A DNA stretch of 8,154 nt from Candidatus Avelusimicrobium ruminicola (GCA_900319885.1 ONQH01000034.1:1-8154), one strand, 5' to 3'; positions 1 through 6,570 are shown, counted from the first letter of the stretch. Program-made: numbers and translations. Notes: a model not told the origin generated them from the sequence alone.

Positions 1-2
1 CC

Positions 3-473
3 GCCGAAGTGATTAAGGCTTTCAAAAACGGTCATAAAGTAATTTTGATGGGTAATGGCGGCAGTGCCGGGGATGCCCAACATATTGCTGCAGAATTTGT
101 CGGCCGCTTTAAGAAGGAACGCCCTTCCTTGCCGGCCTTGGCCTTAAACACCAACACCTCTACGCTTACGGCTATTGGCAACGATTATTCCTATGATGTT
201 GTTTTTTCCCGCCAAATTGACGGTTTTGCCCAAGAAGGGGACGTGGTGATTGGCATCTCTACTTCCGGCAACAGCAAAAACGTCTACTTAGCCTTAGGCC
301 TTGCCAAGCGCAAAGGCTGTTTCACCGCGGCTTTTTTAGGTAAAGACGGCGGTACTATTAAAGAGATTTGTGATTTACCGTTAGTTGTAAAATCTAATAA
401 TACACCGCATATTCAAGCCTGTCATATTTTTATGGGGCATTGTATGTGCGAATTGGTAGATCAGGCATATTAG
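3..473 (+). CDS. gmhA: Phosphoheptose isomerase GmhA, 5' end outside window
   Basis: Cytoplasmic SIS-domain isomerase that converts D-sedoheptulose 7-phosphate to D-glycero-D-manno-heptose 7-phosphate, the first step of ADP-heptose synthesis for the LPS inner core. The reading frame is open from the left edge (the first full codon is at position 3), so the start lies upstream; the GTG at 9 is internal. About 156 of the usual roughly 190 residues are present. Family marks seen are the phosphate-binding loop GNGGSAGDAQH followed by IAAE (the His and Glu correspond to active-site residues in GmhA), the stretch LTAIGNDYSYD, the second loop ISTSGNSKN, and the C-terminal HIQACHIFMGHCMCELV with the conserved histidines. 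The stop codon is separated from the rpiB ATG by one base, so the two are probably translationally coupled. SIS-domain relatives such as DiaA are less likely because the GmhA-specific blocks match throughout. Confidence 0.93.
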   Translation, partial: AEVIKAFKNGHKVILMGNGGSAGDAQHIAAEFVGRFKKERPSLPALALNTNTSTLTAIGNDYSYDVVFSRQIDGFAQEGDVVIGISTSGNSKNVYLALGLAKRKGCFTAAFLGKDGGTIKEICDLPLVVKSNNTPHIQACHIFMGHCMCELVDQAY

Positions 474-474
474 T

Positions 475-927
475 ATGAAAATAGCAATCGGTTGTGACCA
501 TGGCGGTTATCCCCTCAAAGAAACCGTTATCAAGGTGCTTGAGGACCAAAAACACACCATTTTGGATTGTGGCACGGATTCTACCCAGTCGGTAGATTTC
601 CCGGACTTTGCCTATGTGGCGGCACAAAAAGTAGCCAACCACGAGGCCGACCGCGCAATTTTGATTTGCGGTTCCGGCGTGGGCATGTGTATTGCCGCTA
701 ATAAAGTAAAAGGCATTTACGCCTGCGTCTGCCACGACGCCTACTCCGCCCGCCAAGCGGTTGAACACGACAACTTAAACGTGCTTTGTTTAGGGGCACG
801 CATTATCGGCCCCGCGCTAGCGGAAGAGTTGGTAAAACAATTTTTAGGTGCTACCTTTATGACGGGAACCCGCCACGAAGCGCGCTTACAAAAAGTAATT
901 GCGTTTGAAAACGCACATTTTAAATAA
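475..927 (+). CDS. rpiB: Ribose-5-phosphate isomerase B
   Basis: Cytoplasmic enzyme of the LacA/LacB/RpiB family that interconverts ribulose 5-phosphate and ribose 5-phosphate in the non-oxidative pentose phosphate pathway. The 150-residue protein has the usual family length. The N-terminal block has C7-D8-H9-G10-G11. The phosphate/anion loop C65-GSGVGM-C72 carries C65, which matches the catalytic cysteine of E. coli RpiB. H98 and N100 lie in the block EHDNLNVLCLGAR, and R133 and R137 near the C-terminus are in the position of phosphate-binding arginines. The ATG follows the gmhA stop by one base and has only a weak AGG (463-465) upstream, which favours coupling to gmhA translation. pgi follows after 20 bases. 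The cysteine and the downstream context argue for RpiB over the LacA/LacB galactose-6-phosphate isomerase subunits. Confidence 0.94.
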   Translation: MKIAIGCDHGGYPLKETVIKVLEDQKHTILDCGTDSTQSVDFPDFAYVAAQKVANHEADRAILICGSGVGMCIAANKVKGIYACVCHDAYSARQAVEHDNLNVLCLGARIIGPALAEELVKQFLGATFMTGTRHEARLQKVIAFENAHFK

Positions 928-947
928 ACGAATAGAAGGAAGGAATT

Positions 948-2612
948 ATGAAGACACAAGCAAACCCCCTAGCCCAAGGCGTAATCCGCGAAGGCGAAAT
1001 CAAATTAGATACGCTGCAGTTTAATACCAAGTTTTGGGCCAAGGATCCCACTCTTTGGAAGCAAGACCAAGAACACAAAGAGTTTATTGTCAAATTTTTA
1101 GGTTGGCAAAAAGTGTATGACTGGACACTGGAACGCATTGAAGACATACTGGCCTTTGCCCAAGAAGCCAAACAAACTTTTAAGCATTGTGTAGTCATGG
1201 GGATGGGAGGTTCTTCCTTAGCCCCCGAAGTATTCCGCACGGTATTTGGCAAACAAGCCGGCTACCCGGAACTGATTGTGCTGGATACCACCAACCCCGA
1301 TTGGGTAGGCACCGCCCGGGCCGCCATCAATCCGGCCGAAACGCTTTTCATTTTTGCCAGCAAATCCGGCGGCACGGTAGAACCGTCCTCTCAATTTGCT
1401 TATTTCTACGAAGAAGTAAAACAAGCAGGCGTACAAAACCCCGGCGATAATTTTATTGCCATTACCGACGCCGGCACCGGCCTGGAAAAATTAGCCAAAG
1501 AAAAACGTTTCCGCAAAACCTTTATCAACCCTTCAGATATTGGCGGGCGTTTCTCGGCACTTTCTATGTTTGGTATTGTACCGGCCGCCATCATGGGCGT
1601 AGACGTTAAAAAACTCTTAAAAATTGCCCAAGAAGAAGCCGTTACCTTTGGCCCGCAAACCCCGTGGCAGGACAACGCCGCCGTGCAATTAGGGGCCTTA
1701 ATGGGTGCTTGTGCCGTTAACCAAACGCGCGACAAACTGACCTTGCTGACCCCTGCCGATTTTGCCACGTTTGGCCTATGGGCGGAACAATTAGTCGCGG
1801 AATCCACCGGTAAGGAAGGCAAAGGCATTGTGCCCGTAGCCGGCGAAAGTTTACTGCCCAACTTTACCTATCGCGACGACCGTTTCTTTGTTCACCTGTC
1901 CACCGGTAGCGAAGACGACAAACGCGTCAGTGCGTATGCCAAGGCGTTATCCGAAGATGAAATGCCCGTACTCACCATTTACATGAACGATAAATACCAA
2001 CTGGGTGCCATGTTCCTGTTGTGGGAAATTGCCACCGCGGCGGCAGGTGCTATTTTAGCGATTGACCCCTTTGACCAACCCAACGTACAAGCGGCCAAAA
2101 CCATGACCAAAGATATTTTGGCCCAACTGGCCGCCGGGAACGTGCCCGCGGAAGTAAGCGCGCCCTTGTTGGTATGTGCCGACTTGGAAAAACAAGTCAA
2201 AATGGAAACACTCGGCCAAGATGTATATTCCTTGTTGGAAAGCAACGATTATTTGGCTATTTTACCGTACGTACACCCGTCGCAAGAAGTGGAAAAAGCC
2301 TTGCTCGCTTTGCGTAATAAAATTATGACCAAAACCAAACGCGCTGTCTTGTTTGGCTATGGGCCGCGCTACTTACACTCTACGGGCCAACTGCACAAAG
2401 GCGATGGCAATAACGGGGTATTTTTAATTCTGTCTGCCGACCCGGCAAAGGACATCCACATCCCCGGTCAAAAATACACGTTTGGGCAACTTTGCAATGC
2501 CCAAGCCTTGGGTGACTTCCAGGCCCTGCAAGCCAAAGGCCGCCGCGTGATTAAGTTGCACCTTACGCAGCCGTTGCCGGAAAACATCCAAAAAATTACG
2601 GACTTATTCTAA
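948..2612 (+). CDS. pgi: Glucose-6-phosphate isomerase of the transaldolase-fusion type, stand-alone
   Basis: Interconverts glucose 6-phosphate and fructose 6-phosphate in the cytoplasm. The 554-residue protein has both SIS domains of phosphoglucose isomerase: MGMGGSS at 84-90 and FASKSGGTVE at 136-145 in the first, then DIGGRFSALS at 197-206 (PGI signature), the block EQLVAESTGKEGKGI at 280-294 with the catalytic-type glutamate E285, and FDQPNVQAAK at 375-384, where K384 sits in the place of the PGI signature lysine. The C-terminal GYGPRYLHSTGQLHKGD (470-486) and YTFGQLCNAQALGD are what I know from the PGI half of bifunctional transaldolase/PGI proteins rather than from E. coli-type PGI. No transaldolase domain is attached; the gene starts with its own ATG behind an AGAAGGAAGGA ribosome-binding site (934-944). 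It closes the gmhA-rpiB-pgi cluster and is followed by a terminator. Confidence 0.93.
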   Translation: MKTQANPLAQGVIREGEIKLDTLQFNTKFWAKDPTLWKQDQEHKEFIVKFLGWQKVYDWTLERIEDILAFAQEAKQTFKHCVVMGMGGSSLAPEVFRTVFGKQAGYPELIVLDTTNPDWVGTARAAINPAETLFIFASKSGGTVEPSSQFAYFYEEVKQAGVQNPGDNFIAITDAGTGLEKLAKEKRFRKTFINPSDIGGRFSALSMFGIVPAAIMGVDVKKLLKIAQEEAVTFGPQTPWQDNAAVQLGALMGACAVNQTRDKLTLLTPADFATFGLWAEQLVAESTGKEGKGIVPVAGESLLPNFTYRDDRFFVHLSTGSEDDKRVSAYAKALSEDEMPVLTIYMNDKYQLGAMFLLWEIATAAAGAILAIDPFDQPNVQAAKTMTKDILAQLAAGNVPAEVSAPLLVCADLEKQVKMETLGQDVYSLLESNDYLAILPYVHPSQEVEKALLALRNKIMTKTKRAVLFGYGPRYLHSTGQLHKGDGNNGVFLILSADPAKDIHIPGQKYTFGQLCNAQALGDFQALQAKGRRVIKLHLTQPLPENIQKITDLF

Positions 2613-2615
2613 TCT

Positions 2616-2650
2616 AAAAAGGGCGGCTTTTTAGCCGCCCCTTTTCTTTT
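2616..2650 (+). terminator. Intrinsic terminator after pgi
   Basis: GGGCGGCT (2621-2628) and AGCCGCCC (2633-2640) form a perfect 8-bp stem with a TTTT loop, preceded by an A-run and followed by CTTTTCTTTT. It begins four bases after the pgi stop and its T-tract ends two bases before the miaB ATG, so either miaB depends on read-through or the hairpin sits in the miaB leader. Confidence 0.85.
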
Positions 2651-2652
2651 AT

Positions 2653-3888
2653 ATGTTACGCGTTTTTATTCAAACTTACGGATGCCAAATGAACGAGGCC
2701 GACTCGGAGGAGATGTTTTTACATCTCTCTGCCCGGGGCGCCGTGCGTACGGACACGTTAGAGGAGGCCGATGCGGTACTCATCAATACCTGCACCGTGC
2801 GCGACCACGCCGAACACCGCGCCATTTCGTTCTTAGGGCGGCTAATGAAATGGAAACGCCAAGACCCCCGGCGTATTATTATTTTTGCCGGATGCGCCGC
2901 CCAACGATTGGGAAATCAACTTAAAAAACGCTACCCGTTCTTAAACATTGTTTGCGGGGCCAAAGAGATTGAAAATTTTGCCAACACCCTAGATAAAAGC
3001 GGTCTATTTGCGCCGGCCGGCGCCGCGGCTACCCCAGCCCCGGGTTTGCTGGCTTACGCCACTATTATGCGCGGATGCAATTTTAATTGCACCTACTGCA
3101 TTGTGCCCAGCGTACGCGGCCCGGTAAAATGTTTGCCCGTGCAAGATATTTTGCAGGATGTTACCCGCAAAGCACAAGCCGGGGCCAAAGAAATTATGCT
3201 CTTGGGCCAAACCGTCAACGCCTATGAGGACGGGGCAACTTCGTTTGCCGATTTACTCAACCGCGTGAGCGAAATCCCGGGGGTTGAGCGCGTACGTTTT
3301 ACCAGCCCTCACCCGATTTATTTCACCCCGCAGTTTTTGCAAGCGGTAAAAGATAATCCCAAAATTGCCCGCCACGTACATTTACCGGTGCAGAGCGGTT
3401 CTTCTAAAGTATTACGGGAAATGAAACGCGGCTACACGCGCGAACTGTTTTTAGAAAAAGTAGAAGCCTTACAAGAACACGGGTTTACTATCTCCACGGA
3501 TATTATTGTGGGGTTCCCAACCGAAACGGAAGAAGACTTTCAAGAGACGCTTTCGCTGGTAGAAAAAGCCCATTTCTTTGCGGCGTATTGCTTCAAATAT
3601 TCCCCCCGTCAGGGAACGCCGGCCGCTCAAATGCAACTGCTTCCTCAAAATGTACTGGAAAAACGGCTTGATATTTTGTTAAATCAAGTAAGAGGCCTTT
3701 CGGAACAGGCGTATCAACGTCAAGTTGGCACCCAACAAGACGTACTGATGGAAGAACCCACCAAAGGGCGCACCTCGGGAAATTTTTGGGTAAAAACTTC
3801 GCGTGCATTTGCAGTGGGAAATATGGTACGCTGTGAGATAGAGAAAGCCGAAGGCACTTTATTATTTGCGAGGAATGAACATGACTAA
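2653..3888 (+). CDS. miaB: tRNA-2-methylthio-N6-dimethylallyladenosine synthase MiaB
   Basis: Radical-SAM methylthiotransferase that converts i6A37 to ms2i6A37 in tRNAs reading UNN codons. Domain order is as in the family: an N-terminal UPF0004 domain with the auxiliary-cluster cysteines C11 (TYGCQMNE), C47 (INTCTVRDHAEHR) and C81 (FAGCAAQ); the radical-SAM core with C142, C146 and C149 in RGCNFNCTYCIVPSVRG; and a C-terminal TRAM-like segment from about residue 351. At 411 residues it is shorter than E. coli MiaB (474). MtaB and RimO are the alternatives; GQTVNAY, TYCIVPSVRG and the neighbouring miaA favour MiaB. The start fits the family because the first cysteine block begins at residue 6, yet there is no Shine-Dalgarno sequence: the ATG directly follows the T-tract of the pgi terminator. 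No convincing promoter is visible in the 3' end of pgi. The last eight bases overlap the PilZ gene. Confidence 0.93.
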   Translation: MLRVFIQTYGCQMNEADSEEMFLHLSARGAVRTDTLEEADAVLINTCTVRDHAEHRAISFLGRLMKWKRQDPRRIIIFAGCAAQRLGNQLKKRYPFLNIVCGAKEIENFANTLDKSGLFAPAGAAATPAPGLLAYATIMRGCNFNCTYCIVPSVRGPVKCLPVQDILQDVTRKAQAGAKEIMLLGQTVNAYEDGATSFADLLNRVSEIPGVERVRFTSPHPIYFTPQFLQAVKDNPKIARHVHLPVQSGSSKVLREMKRGYTRELFLEKVEALQEHGFTISTDIIVGFPTETEEDFQETLSLVEKAHFFAAYCFKYSPRQGTPAAQMQLLPQNVLEKRLDILLNQVRGLSEQAYQRQVGTQQDVLMEEPTKGRTSGNFWVKTSRAFAVGNMVRCEIEKAEGTLLFARNEHD

Positions 3889-4342
3889 AAAATATAACGA
3901 AAAACGCCGTCACCCGCGTATGCCGGTGATTAGCAATTTAATTGAACCCGTCAACCTGCACTATAAAACGCAAGACGGTAAAGAAACCGAATTAGTAGCC
4001 ATCTTGGCGGACTTGTCTGCCTCCGGGATGCGTATGATTAGTTTTTTAGGGGCTCCGCTGGCCGATAAATTTTCTATCAGTCTGCAATTGCCCGGCACCG
4101 ACAAAATGGACGTAGAAGCCAAATTGGCCTGGGTCAAACAACGCGAAAACGTCTACACTATTGGTATTGAATTTTTACACATGGCCGAGAAAGACGCTAA
4201 AATCATCAGCGAAATGGCTGACGACTTTAACGATTGCGACACCCGCATCCTCTTAAAATTGCCGGATGTGTGTACCGAAAAATGCAAATGCCACCGCATC
4301 TGCAATAAAATTCAAAAAGATGAAAGCCTTTTTGAAAAATAA
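3881..4342 (+). CDS. PilZ-domain protein with a cysteine-rich tail
   Basis: Predicted cytoplasmic c-di-GMP receptor of 153 residues. The PilZ binding marks are present: RRHPR at 9-13 (RxxxR) and DLSASG at 44-49 (DxSxxG), followed by the usual AKLAWVKQ strand and GIEF at 95-98. I start it at the ATG at 3881 because GAGGA (3870-3874) stands six bases upstream. The ATG at 3875 and the TTG at 3866 are in frame but badly placed for that site. It overlaps the end of miaB by 8 bases, so the two are cotranscribed and probably coupled. After the PilZ fold comes a tail with C119 and the cluster C131-x3-C135-x-C137-x3-C141, which is not part of the standard PilZ domain and could bind a metal (inference). 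There is no membrane segment or signal peptide. The output partner is not visible here. Confidence 0.85.
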   Translation: MTKKYNEKRRHPRMPVISNLIEPVNLHYKTQDGKETELVAILADLSASGMRMISFLGAPLADKFSISLQLPGTDKMDVEAKLAWVKQRENVYTIGIEFLHMAEKDAKIISEMADDFNDCDTRILLKLPDVCTEKCKCHRICNKIQKDESLFEK

Positions 4343-4360
4343 GAAAACCAATTCTTCGCA

Positions 4361-4398
4361 AAAAACTCCCCCGTACAATCTATGGGGGAGTTTATTTT
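4361..4398 (+). terminator. Intrinsic terminator after the miaB-pilZ pair
   Basis: AAACTCCCCC (4363-4372) pairs perfectly with GGGGGAGTTT (4384-4393) over an 11-base loop, followed by ATTTT. It lies 19 bases after the PilZ stop and separates this operon from miaA. Confidence 0.85.
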
Positions 4399-4430
4399 AA
4401 GTACCTAACGCTTAGTACCGATATCTGAAA

Positions 4431-4457
4431 TTACTTTTCATTATAATTATCTATAAT
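4431..4457 (+). promoter_or_regulatory. Promoter of miaA, probably giving a leaderless mRNA
   Basis: A perfect TATAAT at 4452-4457 lies six bases before the miaA ATG (4464). A weak -35 candidate TTACTT (4431-4436) precedes it with a 15-bp spacer. Normal spacing from this -10 puts +1 on or next to the A of the ATG. A second perfect TATAAT at 4442-4447 would give a leader of about 10 bases. There is no purine-rich Shine-Dalgarno sequence in either case. Confidence 0.65.
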
Positions 4458-4463
4458 ATACCT

Positions 4464-5399
4464 ATGAAACCGATTGTCATTTGCGGCCCTACCGCCAGCG
4501 GAAAGACGGACCTGGCACTGGAAATTGCCCGCCAAACGGGCGGAATTATTATTTCGGCCGATTCACGCCAAGTGTACAAGCACCTTACCGTCGGCACCGC
4601 CAAACCGCAAGGAACCTATCAAAACGGACTTTACACCGTGCAGGGAGTTCCCTATTTACTGGTAGATTTTTTGGATGTAACCGCCCAATTTAACGCCGGG
4701 GACTTTTGCAAACAAGCCGCCGCTATAGCCACGCAATACGCAGACCGTCCGCTCATTTTTGCGGGCGGAACCGGGATGTACTTACATGCTTATTTTGTGG
4801 GGATGGATGACCTTCCCCCCAGCACGCCCCAAACACGCGCGACGTTAAATGAACTGTTGCAAACGCAAGGCAAGGAAGGCCTTCACCGGGCACTGCACGA
4901 AAAAGACCCCGTAAGCGCGGCGCAAATTCCCGTAGGAAACGTCCAGCGCACCATGCGTGCGTTGGAACTATGTCTATTGACCGGCAAACCGGCCAGCACC
5001 CTCAAAAGTGGTAGTTTCTTTAAGTTGCCGGACGCCAAAAAATCGCACTGGGTACTTTTAGACTGGGAAAAAGACACGTTGCACGCCCGTATTGAACAAC
5101 GCACCGAACAGATTTTTGACGGGATGGTGCAAGAGGCCCAAACACTCCTTGATGAGGGGTTTGGCACTGATACTGCGGCCCTTAAAACGCTGGGATATCC
5201 ACAAGCCTTGGCGTATCTGCAAGGCACGCTCACCCGCGCGCAAGCCGCCCGGGAAGTAGCCTTAAAAACCCGTCAATACGCCAAACGCCAGCGCACGTGG
5301 TTTAACCGCTACACACAAGCGCAACGTCTAGGGCTAAGCACGCCGGAAGATTTTGACATAAAAAAACTCGCGCAAGCCATATTAGCCCGCGCGAGTTAA
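4464..5399 (+). CDS. miaA: tRNA dimethylallyltransferase MiaA
   Basis: Transfers the dimethylallyl group from DMAPP to N6 of A37 in tRNAs with A36-A37-A38, making i6A37, the substrate of MiaB. The 311-residue protein is full length for the family (E. coli 316). It has the P-loop-like GPTASGKT at 8-15, the block ISADSRQVYK at 30-39 with the catalytic-type D33 and the following S34-R35-Q36, GGTGMYL at 101-107, and the C-terminal basic block KTRQYAKRQRTWFNR at 268-282. The gene has its own promoter behind the terminator of miaB-pilZ and no Shine-Dalgarno sequence, so its start is inferred from the family N-terminus and the -10 position. The last ten or so codons also encode the hairpin that terminates the convergent protease gene. 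Confidence 0.95.
   Translation: MKPIVICGPTASGKTDLALEIARQTGGIIISADSRQVYKHLTVGTAKPQGTYQNGLYTVQGVPYLLVDFLDVTAQFNAGDFCKQAAAIATQYADRPLIFAGGTGMYLHAYFVGMDDLPPSTPQTRATLNELLQTQGKEGLHRALHEKDPVSAAQIPVGNVQRTMRALELCLLTGKPASTLKSGSFFKLPDAKKSHWVLLDWEKDTLHARIEQRTEQIFDGMVQEAQTLLDEGFGTDTAALKTLGYPQALAYLQGTLTRAQAAREVALKTRQYAKRQRTWFNRYTQAQRLGLSTPEDFDIKKLAQAILARAS
5360..5397 (-). terminator. Terminator of the serine protease gene, inside the miaA 3' end
   Basis: AACTCGCGC (5365-5373) and GCGCGAGTT (5389-5397) are perfect inverted repeats with a 15-base loop. Read on the minus strand the stem is followed by seven T (5366-5360), the classical intrinsic terminator form, and it lies 14 bases past the protease stop. 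The plus-strand side has no good T-run, so it mainly serves the minus-strand gene, although it may also act weakly for miaA. Confidence 0.75.
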
Positions 5400-5410
5400 A
5401 TACTTATTTA

Positions 5411-6328
5411 TTACAAAACCGGCTCTTCTATCGGGGCAAACCGTCTAAATTTTTGTGTAACCGGACGGTCCCCAAACCGGGCCATCGTCTTTTTAATAAA
5501 CGAAAACGTGGTATGCGGGGCAAAACCGTTAAACACAAACGATTCATCCGTTTGCCCGAAATTTGGGAAGGCACTCTGTACATCTGGAGGGAGTTTTTGG
5601 TCCAACTTTGCGGTGGCAATCCCCATCACGCCGCCGTCCTCCAACACGACCGCGCCGCCCGAATTACCGTGATCTACCCCAAATCCTTCCGAACCCCATA
5701 CGGCTTGATTATTCCCAAAATACAACACGGATTTGGGATTTTCAAACACGCTCATACGTCCGTTTTCCCACCGGGGTACAATGATATTGGACTTCAACGT
5801 TTTTAGTTCATCCCCCCCATAAATATAGAGCGCCGGAATTTTGGGGTTTTTAGCCCCGCGCCATTGTGTTTTTAAGTTGGGGTCTTCTTGCAAAGCGGCG
5901 GCAAATTCGCTTTCTGTAGCCATACCGCCTTGGGCAAATTCATACAGGTATTCATCCGGCTCATAGTGAATCAGCGCCACATCCCATTTTTTATCAGCCA
6001 ACATCTGGCCCTTGGCATCTAACTTGCGGTATTGTTTAGGGATAAATATGCGGCGCGGGTCTACCGTTACAAAGGCATTGACCTCACCACGCGCCAAATA
6101 GATTTTCGTCCGGCAACCTTTGGCCGATGCCACGCACATTTTTACACAGTGCGCCGCCGTAGCAAACCAATTTTGATGAATCCGAAAGGCCTGGCATGTC
6201 ACCGTGTCGTCTGCATTACTTACAATGATTTGCTTTTGAAAAGTGTAATCATCGGCAAAAATAGGCGCAGCAAATGCCGCTCCCCCGGCCAGCACACACA
6301 AAAAAAGAGTAAATAATAGTTTTTTCAT
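5411..6328 (-). CDS. Secreted trypsin-like serine protease (S1 family)
   Basis: Predicted exported endopeptidase of 305 residues; substrate unknown. Start at the ATG 6328-6326, because MKKLLFTLFLCVLAGGAAFA is a good Sec signal peptide with cleavage after residue 20 (AFA before AP), whereas the upstream TTG at 6370 overlaps the promoter. The catalytic triad can be placed: H60 in ATAAHC, D116 in KKWDVALIHY and S223 in VDHGNSGGAV. C45 and C61 match the disulfide that braces the histidine loop in S1 proteases; C65 and C72 may form a second small loop. The segment around 122-200 is longer than in compact trypsins and has no motif I recognise. The gene is monocistronic, convergent with miaA, with a visible promoter and terminator. 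The exact role (periplasmic processing, surface or secreted digestion) cannot be told from sequence. Confidence 0.87.
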   Translation of the reverse strand: MKKLLFTLFLCVLAGGAAFAAPIFADDYTFQKQIIVSNADDTVTCQAFRIHQNWFATAAHCVKMCVASAKGCRTKIYLARGEVNAFVTVDPRRIFIPKQYRKLDAKGQMLADKKWDVALIHYEPDEYLYEFAQGGMATESEFAAALQEDPNLKTQWRGAKNPKIPALYIYGGDELKTLKSNIIVPRWENGRMSVFENPKSVLYFGNNQAVWGSEGFGVDHGNSGGAVVLEDGGVMGIATAKLDQKLPPDVQSAFPNFGQTDESFVFNGFAPHTTFSFIKKTMARFGDRPVTQKFRRFAPIEEPVL

Positions 6329-6341
6329 ATTATCAGTGTAT

Positions 6342-6370
6342 ATAATAAACTTAAAAAAAACCAGTGCCAA
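6342..6370 (-). promoter_or_regulatory. Sigma70-type promoter of the protease gene
   Basis: On the minus strand TTGGCA (6370-6365) and TATTAT (6347-6342) are separated by exactly 17 bp; each differs from consensus by one base. The predicted +1 is near 6335, leaving a leader of about 5-9 bases before the ATG at 6328 and no Shine-Dalgarno sequence. An eight-T run fills part of the spacer. Confidence 0.75.
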
Positions 6371-6495
6371 AAGACCTAAATTCTCCTAGGACCGGGTAAC
6401 TCGCCTTTGCCTTCGGCAAAACTCGTACATCGCTGCGGCTTTCAAATCCCGACGCGACAGGAAGCAGTTCAGGCCACTCCACTCTCTGCCAATTC

Positions 6496-6521
6496 AAAAA
6501 GCACCCGTTTGGGTGCTTTTT
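6496..6521. terminator. Orphan bidirectional terminator in left repeat
   Basis: AAAAAGCACCC (6496-6506), loop GTTT, GGGTGCTTTTT (6511-6521): an 11-bp perfect stem with A- and T-runs on both sides. It matches the terminator of the intact tRNA gene at 7262-7288, but here the tRNA it should serve is missing, so it is probably a leftover. Confidence 0.75.
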
Positions 6522-6524
6522 AAC

Positions 6525-6538
6525 TGGCGGAGAGGGAG
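6525..6538 (-). pseudogene. tRNA-Ser 3'-end fragment
   Basis: The minus strand reads CTCCCTCTCCGCCA, identical to the last 14 bases of the intact tRNA-Ser (7305-7292): three bases of the T-stem, the 3' acceptor strand, the discriminator G and CCA. The match stops at 6539. With no 5' part it cannot be a functional tRNA. Its form is that of an attachment-site copy or of a broken tandem duplicate. Confidence 0.7.
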
Positions 6539-6570
6539 TCCGTAGCACTTCCGTCTTAGCGTCCCCTGTT

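Larger units (their letters stand above)
6427..6538. repeat. 112-bp direct repeat, left copy
   Basis: Aligns without gaps to 7194-7305 (offset 767 bp) with about 9 mismatches, roughly 92% identity. Four mismatches cluster at 6471-6476 and destroy the hairpin that is perfect in the right copy. The copy ends with the terminator (6496-6521) and 14 bases identical to the 3' end of tRNA-Ser, then diverges abruptly at 6539. The stretch between the protease start (6328) and the next gene (6636) holds only this repeat, a small TTTGCC/GGCAAA hairpin near 6405-6420, and promoters on either side. Confidence 0.9.

Noticed and set aside
1406..1861. A 151-codon minus-strand open frame inside pgi
   Set aside because: It is fully covered by pgi, which has strong family motifs in the plus frame; the antisense frame has no ribosome-binding site or recognisable motif.
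3866..3880. Earlier starts for the PilZ gene (TTG at 3866, ATG at 3875)
   Set aside because: The GAGGA ribosome-binding site at 3870-3874 would lie inside or directly on these starts; it is correctly spaced only for the ATG at 3881.
4474..4693. Short plus-strand frames inside the start of miaA
   Set aside because: They are out-of-frame shadows of miaA without their own ribosome-binding site.
6329..6370. Upstream TTG start for the protease, adding 14 residues
   Set aside because: The extension overlaps the -35 and -10 boxes and would put a non-hydrophobic stretch before a clean signal peptide.
6351..6548. A 65-codon minus-strand open frame starting with GTG at 6548
   Set aside because: It runs through the tRNA fragment, the terminator, the left repeat and the protease promoter. 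The same frame in the right repeat has a stop after the repeat, and the differences between copies are not codon-like.
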